Program-made: the position numbers and the translations under genes
Assembly: GCA_014529385.2 (NCBI GenBank)
Contig: CM043960.1
Location: forward strand, 24,304,396-24,368,395
Direction of reading: 5' to 3'
Length of the DNA stretch: 64,000 nt
DNA from: Adiantum capillus-veneris
Lineage: Eukaryota > Streptophyta > Polypodiopsida > Polypodiales > Pteridaceae
Notes under the pieces: model-generated
Told to the model about the DNA's origin: nothing
The model's input: only the letters and a program-made list of their open reading frames with translations
Database searches by the model: none
Shown here: positions 56,260 to 64,000 of the stretch, piece after piece
Layout of the letters: the number at the start of each line of letters is the position of its first letter
How positions within the stretch are numbered: position 1 is the first letter of the stretch

Positions 56260-57310
56260 TAGCTGAGAATGAGTAAGGGCCACCTCGGCCCTTGCAGTAT
56301 GAACTCATGGAGATGCAACGTCAACAGCAGGTTGACCAGTGTGCAAAGCAGATGCTTCACTTTTCCAAGGATCCCGCAAAATTTTTTACCCAGCACTCGA
56401 TGGATGAAGTGCATACTCAGTGGCAAAAAGCCATTGAGACACCAATCAAACTGGCAATCAAGAAACCTCCTACTCCGAGGATGTTCACTGAAGAAGAACT
56501 CCATAATGTTGTTGAGACCTGAAGCGATCAACTTCTAGACACGAAGAAGCCATCAAAGAATCCATTGAAGAGGCAATTGAAGAAACACAACAAGGGGACT
56601 GACTACCCCGGTTACTTGGGTCGTCGATCTTCTTTTGCAACTGCACGAAAACTGAAGAAGCGTGTGCATTTTGAAGGACTACCAAGTTCTTCTTCCTTCT
56701 CTTCCAACAGTTCTTCTAGCTCTTCCTCTTCCGACTCGAGCGAGGAGGACAGAAAGGACAAGAAGCGAAGCAAGAAACAAAGTTCTAGAAAGAACAACAA
56801 AAAGGCAAAGAAGATCAAATTCCGACCAGTTTCTGACAGTTTTAAGGAGGAGTCATCCTCTGACAGTTCGGACTCGGACAATCGCACGTTTTATGCAAAG
56901 AAGAAACACTTTTACAAAGCCAACCAATATGATTTCCTCAAAGACAAGAACAAAAAGACAAAGGAATTTAAAGAGGGTGGACACTCAGTGAAATTTGAAT
57001 CCTTTTCCGGATTCCGAGATGCTCCGAAGGCTTTGGCTTTCATTCAGAAATTAGATATAGCCTTCTCTGGAGGACACTACTCAGAGCACTCCAAGATCAA
57101 GAGGGCAGCATCGTTTTTGAAGGGAAATGCACGAACACGGTGGTCCACTCTTCTTCTGAGGAAAGAAGCCTCGACCAAGTGGTTGACGTTCAAACGGCTC
57201 TTTATTTCTTCTTGGTTGACCCAGAGTACGAACGAGATGTGAGAACCGCTTGGAACCATCTTCCGATGACCAAGGGTGACACTTTGGACGCATATTGTGA
57301 AAGGTTTTAA
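56260..57310 (+). pseudogene. gag: Chromovirus 4 Gag
   Basis: 56292-56522 gives an N-terminal piece (YELMEMQRQQQVDQCAKQML). After a stop, 56565-57242 gives a Ser/Lys-rich stretch and the capsid core: SVKFESFSGFRDAPKALAFI, RAASFLKGNARTRWSTLLL and KWLTFKRLFISSW. A GDTLDAYCERF block follows in another frame at 57270-57310. Confidence 0.85.
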
Positions 57311-57382
57311 TCTTCTTTTCTACTGACCTCTTCCTTTTAGAAGGTCACTTTTAAGCGGGGATTCTCGATACATTCAGGTAAC

Positions 57383-57796
57383 TTGACCTACCCCACTGAT
57401 GAAGTTTTGACTCAGAGGACCAAACAAACCTCGACAAACGACAATAGAAAGAAGAAGAACTACCAAAAAAAGAAGGATGCACAACCCCGTTTGACTGTGG
57501 AACACAGAGTCGACTATCTCAAAGAGGGAAAGTGTTTTGGTTGCGGAGAACAAGGGCACATTTCCGCAAAGTGCCCCAAAAAGGCACAACGAGGACAAAC
57601 TAAAGAAAGGCCTGAGAGTTCTAAAGCAGCAGAAGAACGTGGCAAAAAAGGCAAGATGAAAGCAAGACTAGTACCAGATTGCATGGGAACCGACCCAAGT
57701 GAAATGGATGAAAGTACGGAACTTTGTCGCGCATGGGGCAAAGTAAAAGATCAAGAAGCTCTCATTTTCTTTGATGGAGGAGCCAAGGCCAACTAG
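57383..57796 (+). pseudogene. gag-pol: Chromovirus 4 zinc knuckle and protease start
   Basis: CCHC knuckle CFGCGEQGHISAKCP at 57535-57579, then TELCRAWGKVKDQEALIFF and DGGAKAN before a TAG. The protease motif reads DGGA instead of DSGA/DTGA. Confidence 0.85.
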
Positions 57797-57825
57797 CAGC
57801 TTGACTCGAGATTACGCCAGACACG

Positions 57826-59107
57826 ATGGGGCCACCGGCGGAGGCAATTCTGGCGGCGCCCGGACAGGATGTAACCATTACACCTGTCATTGGCAAACTT
57901 CGTTTGCATTGTCATGGGTATTTAGGGCACAAGGACTTTTACATCATGCCTTTGGAAGGGTGTGACGTCCTCCTAGGAATCCCTTGGTACCACAAGAACA
58001 ACACCATGGTCGACTATCGAGACAAGAAAGCGACTTTGACCAATGAGAAGGGCAAGAACAATGTAAAATGAAGAACGATTCCGTCCCTATTGTATCGGCT
58101 TCGGCCATTTCAAAACTAATAAAATCGAGTCAATTTGTTTACTTGATCTATTTAAAAGAATTGAATGATAAACAACGAACGACCATGTCTGAATTAGACA
58201 AAGAACGACAAGAATTTATGCACACACATGCTTACTGTTTCTCAGAAGGCCTACCAGGCGAGTTACCTCCATCTCGTCCTGAGGACCACACTATTGATCT
58301 GATCCATGGAACCACACCATCGAGCCGGCCACCTTACCGTGTTAGCCGAGCCCAGAATGAAGCAATCATGAACCAAGTGAAAGACCTTAAAAGGGTCTCA
58401 TCCAACGTAGTACTTCACCTTCTTGTTCTCCGGTTTTACTAGTACTAAAGAAAGACGGATCTTGGAGAATGTGCGTTGACTATAGAGCTCTCAATAAAAT
58501 AACCATCAAGAACACATTCCCTATTCTAAGGATCGATGATATTCTTCACGGACTTCAGGGATCCTCTTGTTTTAGCAAGATTGATTTGAAAAGTAGATAT
58601 CATTATATTAATCGCTCCAAGAGATGTCTACAAGACAGCCTTTTGGACAAGCTTTGGTTTATACGAAATTTTGTTGATGCCCTTTGGACTTACAAATGCT
58701 CCAACAACTTTCAATCGAATGATGGATAGGATTTTTCGAGAGCATGGATCTTTTGTGGGCACTTTCTTTGATGACATTATAGTTTTCTCCAAGAATGAAG
58801 TAGGCACCGACACCATCTGCTACAGGTCTTTCAGGCATTGCGCGATCATAGATTGGTTATTAATGCAAAAAAGAGCAAGTTTTTCTTGCCAGAGATACAT
58901 TTCTTGGGACACATCGTCTTAGCAGCAGGAGTACAGATGGACCCGGCCAAAATTAAGACTATCCGCAATTGGCCTGACTTGAAGAATGTTCATGAAGTTC
59001 GAAGCTTTTTGGGCTTGAGCTCTTACTACCGGCGGTTCATTCGAAAGTTTGCAAAGATAGCTTCGCCTTTGCACTTATTGACTCAAAAAGGAGTCCCTTT
59101 CTCGTAG
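57826..59107 (+). pseudogene. pol: Chromovirus 4 reverse transcriptase
   Basis: Linker [13 protein letters not shown], then [57 protein letters not shown], a region scrambled by shifts at 58600-58680, [30 protein letters not shown] (catalytic FDD) and LGHIV...YYRRFIRKFAKI. Several stops and shifts. Confidence 0.88.
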
Positions 59108-59600
59108 GGGCCGACAGAGGTGACTGCTTTTCAGACACTTAAGGAAAAATTGACTACTGGACCAATGTTGGCTTTGCCATATTTGCAAAAGCCATTCAAA
59201 GTTTACAGTGACGCTTGTGGTCGTAGTCTGGGAGCGGTCTTGATGCAAGAAGGCCATGTGATTGCTTATGAAAGCAAAATGTTTCAAGGCCAGAATTGGT
59301 AGCCCAGATTTATGAGAAAGAGATATTGGCAATGATCCATGCTCTTACAAAGTGGCGACATTATCTGCTCGGATCCGATTTCACAATTTTTACAGATCAT
59401 CAGAGTCTGCGCTACTTCTTGTCACAGAAGCAGCTTTCAGAAAAGCAGATGCAATGGGCTAACATCTTGTCACAGTTTCACTTCCAAATTGTCCATGTTC
59501 AGGGACAGAAAAATTTAGTGGCAAATGCATTGTCTCGGAAGCCCCTCGTCTTGCCTATTTCCACGATCCATCATAGAAGCTTCGAGGATATGGTTGACCA
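59108..59600 (+). pseudogene. pol: Chromovirus 4 RNase H
   Basis: KPFKVYSDACGRSLGAVLMQ (first Asp), a stop after QGQNW, then YEKEILAMIHALTKWRHYLL, IFTDHQSLRYFLSQKQL and QGQKNLVANALSRKP, the usual end of the domain. Confidence 0.88.
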
Positions 59601-59689
59601 GTACGCCACAGATCTGGACTTCACCGATGTTTTTACTCGGATACAGAATGGGAGAGACAGTTCTAGGATATTCCATACGGGATGGCTAC

Positions 59690-60600
59690 TTGATGAAGAA
59701 AACGATGTTCTGTGTCACACAGACAAAGTGCCATTGTCCACCATTTACAGTGGACCGCCGCATCGATACCACCTTCAAGGAGGTAGAGCGTTATTTCTTT
59801 TGGTCGAGACCCAAGAAGGATGTGGACGACTTTGTTCGCAATTGTTTAGTATGCCAAAAGGTCAAGTTTGGCATGCATAAGGCACAAGGATTACTACAGC
59901 CTTTACCCATTCCCACCAGGCCTAATTTTTGAAGGCTTCGACGCCCTTCGAAGGCACTTTTATCCTTCAGTGAAGGGCAAAAATATTTTTACCCTTTGAA
60001 AGAAGGATAGAATATTGAAAAATCTTTTGAGTAGCCCTTCTATTTTTTGCCAAAATATAGCTTAATGAAGGATAGGTAAAAATTTACCCTTCAAATGAAT
60101 GATTAGGGTCACCCTTCAAAAATGAGCCTTGATTCCCACCCGCCCCTGGGAAAGTATTGCAATGGATTCATCTTTGATCTTCCAAAGACACATAGTGGGC
60201 ACGATGGCATTTGGACTGTCATTGACAGATTTAGCAAGCAAGCTCGCTTCATTCCAGTGAAGAAAAGAGTCAAGCCAGACCATTTAGCGAGATTGTTCAT
60301 TGCACAGATATTTTGGTCACATGGCAATGGGCATGCCTGAGACAATAGTCTCCGCAAAGATCCCCGATTCACGAGTTTGTTTTGGAGGGCTATTTGAGAG
60401 AACCTTGGCACACAGTTGCAATCTCGTCATCCTTCCACCCACAAACAAATCGGCAATCTGAGATCACAAATTCAGTTGTTTTGAATTTGTTGAACTCTTA
60501 CATCTCTGATCAAAAGACTCAATGGGAAAAAAATTTGCCTTCGGTGGAATTTGCCTACAACACGGTTCACTCTTCGACGGAAAAGCGCCATTTGAGATAA
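59690..60600 (+). pseudogene. pol: Chromovirus 4 integrase, interrupted
   Basis: The HHCC region is split over two frames (DTTFKEVERYFFWSRPKKDV, FVRNCLVCQKVKF) up to PLPIPT. A 213-bp miniature element then intervenes, and the core resumes with FIFDLPKTHSGHDGIW, VIDRFSKQARFIPV, a scrambled DPRF block and HPQTNRQSEITNS. The element lies just before the first catalytic Asp segment. Confidence 0.87.
59918..60130. mobile_element. MULE-like miniature element (213 bp) with 9-bp TSD
   Basis: Inserted in the integrase. The flanks are ATTCCCACC at 59909-59917 and 60131-60139, a perfect 9-bp duplication. The ends are AGGCCTAATTTTTGAAGG and, mirrored on the right, CCCTTCAAAAATGAGCCTT(G), giving imperfect terminal inverted repeats. 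The interior is AT-rich with many CCCTTC/GAAGG words. A 9-bp duplication fits Mutator-like elements; no coding. Confidence 0.82.
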
Positions 60601-60764
60601 TTGAAGGTGCTCAGAAGGTTCCTCCGTTTCTCAACACTAAAGACAAGATTTTTGAAGCCGACCAGTACACGAGGGACTAGGACACTGCTTTTGCCAAGGT
60701 CCGCAAGGCTCTCGAGAAGTCTCAGGTAAGACACAAGAAGACAACAGATTGACATCGACGCGAC

Positions 60765-61262
60765 TTGAAATTAAAGGAAGACGATTGGGTGCTCTTACGT
60801 TTTGAAAAGGCACGCCTAAGGAAACAAAAGGGAAAGGAGCGGCCTTTTCCAAAGCTTAGCATGAGGTATTATGGCCCTTTCCAAATTAAAGGAAAGATAA
60901 ATAACGTCTCCTTCCGACTCAAGATGCCAGATACTTGGAAGATTCACAATGCATTCCATGTGAGTCTCTTGAAACCTTTTAAAGGTGAGGTGCCAGTTGA
61001 TGGGGAGCCTAATGAGCAATTAGAGGTGGAAGAGAGTGAGGAGATACTCGTTCCTGAACAGATTTTGGCACACAAGGAAAGAAAAGTGAAAGGTAAAATG
61101 ATTCGGCGGTTCTTAGTTAAATTCAAGAACTATCCGGCATTGGATGCGAAGTGGATGGAGGAGGAGGACCTAACAGATACTCCTCAGATTTTGGAACTTT
61201 ACCTTGAAGCTTTCGGTTTAGCTGCGTCTACTCCGAGAGATCCCACAGATCAACAGGGTTGA
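60765..61262 (+). pseudogene. pol: Chromovirus 4 integrase C-terminus and chromodomain
   Basis: 165 codons: DDWVLLRFEKARLRKQKGK, LSMRYYGPFQIKGKINNVSF, WKIHNAFHVSLLKPF, EEILVPEQILAHKERKVKGK, FLVKFKNYPALDAKWMEEED and LYLEAFGL. The chromodomain is complete here and intact to the stop at 61260. Confidence 0.9.
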
Positions 61263-61804
61263 ATATGGTGCAGAGGGATTGCACAAGAGGGGAGTCGCTC
61301 CGCTCCTTTGTCACAGATTACCTTGATTGAATAGAGTCACTGATATCCCTTTGGGTTTCACAGATACTGTTGTGCTCATAGTATTTTTGTTGTATGACTT
61401 TATGGAATGGAATTCCCGAAGTTTAACATGAATGATTTGTGCTCTCTCATGTGACTTGTTTGAGTGCAGGAACTGAAAGACAAAATGACTGCAACATTTC
61501 GGTCTTAAAAATCTCTATAGACATGATCGCAATAATAATTAGCTATCCGACATCAGTGAGGTCCGGGATGGATTTAGATGTGGTTACTAAATACGTTGCT
61601 GGCAATCATGGTCTGAGATTTGGAATCAATTTTTCTAAGATTGATTTGTCATGTGATGTCATGTGCAGTGATGTGACTGTCGTCTTTGTACAGGTGCTAG
61701 ATGTGTCGTGTCTAGTGCGTCGATACTTAAGAGTCAATGTCTGCTGAAATGGATTATGATTCTGTCTATTTTGCAAGCGTAATCGAGGGCGATTACAAAT
61801 CTTT
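61263..61804 (+). other. Chromovirus 4 3' leader
   Basis: Non-coding sequence between the pol stop and the purine tract. Its first part matches the minus-strand sequence at 27600-27480 in chromovirus 3. Confidence 0.6.
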
Positions 61805-61916
61805 CAAGAGGGGGGTAAGTCACAAATTGATGACGTGGCAGTTTTGCCCAGACACACACACAAGAGGGGGGTAAGTCACAAATTGATGACGTGGCAGTTT
61901 TGCCCAGACACACACG
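61805..61916 (+). repeat. 56-bp tandem duplication of polypurine tract and LTR edge
   Basis: 61805-61860 and 61861-61916 differ at one position. Each contains CAAGAGGGGGGTAAG (polypurine tract) followed by the LTR start TCACAAATTGATGACGTGG. Confidence 0.9.
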
Positions 61917-62438
61917 GACAGACTGTTGACGTGGCAGGCAGACTGTACAGACGTTGACGTGGCAAGCCATATAGATCCCGTAAGTCACACTGACATGCTG
62001 ACATGGCACAACGTACGGATTTTCCACTTTTTGCGCTGACATGCTAACGTGGCTTGTTGTACGGAATTCCGCTTTTTGCACTGGCTGTTTTTACTGACAG
62101 ATTTTAAGCCAGTTGCTTTTAGGGTAGTTGTTTTTAAGTTTCACTACTCTTGGGGGCTCTGCTTTTAGCATCCCTTTGTAAGAATAAAAAGGGACCAACG
62201 GCCTCACTTCTCAGAGCATCTGGACGGGAGTCTGAGAGCTGAGGACCCCGGGGAGTTGTACTTTGCTCAAAGATTAATACAAAAAGAAATACCACAAGGG
62301 ACACCAGTCTTTGGGGCCAATCTCTCTTGGCACAGGACTACGCCGGGCCGTGTCAACTCAATTTTTTGTGAAGTGTTTTTAAGTGAATCTCTCTTGTGTC
62401 GCGACAAAACCTAGACTAGGGGTGCCAAGTTTGTTACA
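61818..62438 (+). repeat. Chromovirus 4 3' LTR
   Basis: From GTCACAAATTGATGACG (first copy) to TTGTTACA at 62438. Contains several ACGTGGCA repeats near 61930-62060, a likely R-region with AATACAAAAAGAAATACCAC near 62275, and GGGGCCAATCTCTCTTGG near 62311. Confidence 0.85.
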
Positions 62439-62443
62439 GTCAA

Positions 62444-62591
62444 TGTACTATTTTGTGAGGATGGTCATTAGCATGTCTGCATGACATTAGTGCAGTTGTA
62501 TGAAAGATTAGTGCATCAAGACATCTGTTAGAGATCTGTGCGATCAGGATGTGATGGCTAAATACCTCATAGTGATCATCTGTGTCTGAGC
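62444..62591 (+). other. Short spacer between chromovirus 4 and the next LTR
   Basis: TTAGTGCATC...GATGTGATGGCTAAAT (about 62500-62560) resembles 55399-55450 left of chromovirus 4, so both flanks belong to one host repeat. Confidence 0.5.
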
Positions 62592-64000
62592 TGTCACCAG
62601 GAGGTGTATTTTTCCTGTTGCCTTCCGTAAATAAGTATTAGATATATTTATTTTATTTTTACTTGTTTGTCCCAAAACCCTTGAAAAGGTGCAAGTGGAC
62701 ATTGCATGGCCAGTGTGAAACAGCTGCAGCCAAATGGGTTTCTCACATCGGGGATCTAGGTCCGTCAGACAGGGACTACTCGGGCCAGATAGCACTGAAT
62801 TCTGATGAGTATGGAAGCTCGTGTGCGCCAAACTGGAATTTGGGCCACTCGTCAAGTCACTATAACTTTATAAGTTGAAAGGGGCCAGTAAATTAACCCA
62901 CATTGTAGATGTTGGTCAAATGGTAGTCTTCAATGATGGTCAGGAGACCAAAAGGGACGCCATGGAAGCATCTCCTAAAATTTAGGAAACTGCTATTTTT
63001 GACCGGAAAATGTGTTCGCGTCATTAGCTCTGGAATGACAAGGGGAACATTTTATTGCTCTGCTGCCAAGTCAACTGACGCACCAGTTGAGATATTTTTA
63101 GCAGGGAAAGCCCAAACTCGGAAACTGGGCCACGTGTCAGCCTGTGAGCGATTTTGCCACTCTGGGAGGCAAAAACGAGCTGCATATCAACAAAGGGGGC
63201 GCCATTTTCAGCCTCAGGTGGATTGTAGCAGGTACAGAAGCTATGGAATGCTTACCTTGCCCTCTATGCACAGTATGGTGACGGGAGTGATGCCCCGCAC
63301 GCTACATACTGCTCTCTTTCTCCCCTACGTACACTATGTTATGCCCCACTAGTGGGCTTCTCATTTGACCTATGTACAGTTCTGGGGGTTTATGGGCGTT
63401 TGCCAAGGCAAGAGCCTTCTGAACAGGAACCGGATTAGCTAATTGCTAATCCCCCACAGGTACGCACAGTTCCATCACGAAAGATTGCGAGTTTGGAGAG
63501 TTTTCTCGCGTGAAAACTCGTCCAATTCACAGGGGAACTGTCCCATTGCGTGCGGGAGCCCTTGGGACACGCGTAGGCGTGTTCGCTCCGCTAAAAACGA
63601 TCCGAAACAGGGAATTACAGCCTGCTGTGTTTTTCTGCAGGTTTAGGGTTTCGCACCTAAACTGCAAGGGAACATCGGGGGAGCCTCGTGAGAGCCTTGG
63701 GATGCGTGTAGAGGCTTTTGGGCTCCCGGCAATGAAAAACAGAGAAATACAGCCCGCTGAATTTCTGTGACAGCTCACCAGAAAGCTTCCAGATATCGAG
63801 GGAATCCGTCCTAGACAGGTGTTTTTGACCTACAGGGGTTTTTGTGCCGTTGTGCTGTCGAAATCCGGTCGAAAACCTACGTTTTCAGCCCTCGCCAGGT
63901 TTGGACAGCTTTGTGAAAGCTTGTGCTAAGTGGTCGGATCGTCTACCTTAATTTGAATAAAGAAATACCGAAAGGGGCGCCAGTCTTTGGGGCCTACAAG
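62592..64000 (+). repeat. Third LTR of the chromovirus 1 family, plus orientation, cut by window end
   Basis: Starts TGTCACCAGGAGGTG at 62592 and matches the reverse complement of 41270-39870 closely to the last base. About 130 bp of the LTR would lie beyond the window. Whether it is a solo LTR or the 5' LTR of another element cannot be seen. Confidence 0.9.

Larger units (their letters stand above)
55915..62443 (+). mobile_element. Chromovirus 4 (Ty3/gypsy), plus strand, inactivated
   Basis: LTRs at 55920-56118 and 61818-62438 (TGTCACAAATT / GTTTGTTACA) with an imperfect 5-bp duplication GTGAA/GTCAA. A primer site AGGTATCAGAGC (11 of 12 bases of the initiator-Met site) lies at 56120-56131. 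Gag, protease, RT, RNase H, integrase and chromodomain follow in order with stops. A miniature element interrupts the integrase. The 5' LTR has lost about 370 bp inside. Confidence 0.9.

Overview
The window looks like nuclear DNA of a land plant with a large, repeat-rich genome. The evidence is two spliced plant-type genes with GT-AG introns, Ty1/copia and chromodomain-bearing Ty3/gypsy (chromovirus) LTR retrotransposons, L1-type LINEs with a plant-style zinc-knuckle ORF1, miniature DNA transposons, and long CT/GA/GT microsatellites. The giant intron and the mix of elements would suit a fern or other non-seed plant, or a gymnosperm. This placement is an inference; nothing here fixes the species.

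Layout. 1-2310: decayed Helitron-type element with replication-initiator-like, Pif1-like helicase and exonuclease/endonuclease/phosphatase (EEP) remnants. 3384-3786: inverted-repeat miniature element. 3960-7359 (minus): three-exon leucine-rich-repeat receptor-like kinase, with a foldback element in intron 2. 7.4-12 kb: microsatellites, a copia scrap and one open ORF (10129-10848) between two long CT arrays. 12.2-20.8 kb: two decayed copia elements of one family in the same orientation, the second joined to a LINE ORF1 scrap. 20.9-24.2 kb: small copia and LINE scraps and the 3' flank of the next gene.

24268-54447 (minus): a six-exon sulfotransferase-type gene predicted to encode 354 residues. 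All its splice junctions keep frame. Intron 3 (25162-52969, 27,808 bp) holds most of the mobile DNA: a LINE scrap, two deleted chromoviruses (about 27.5-29.9 and 30.4-35.6 kb), a LINE (about 37.1-50.95 kb) split by a nearly complete nested chromovirus (39740-48040, 5-bp target duplication), and a second 5'-truncated LINE (51.06-52.83 kb). Downstream, 55920-62438 is a plus-strand chromovirus broken in its integrase by a 213-bp miniature element. From 62592 to the window end lies a third LTR of the nested family, in opposite orientation.

Only the kinase and the sulfotransferase look like working host genes. All retroelements carry stops, frameshifts or deletions. I found no CRISPR array, operon or prokaryotic feature, and no convincing RNA gene by eye. 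The most noteworthy items are the sulfotransferase gene that apparently tolerates a 27.8-kb intron of nested retroelements, the Helitron remnant with an EEP endonuclease, LINE 3' ends that run into GT/GA microsatellites, and several well-bounded miniature elements.
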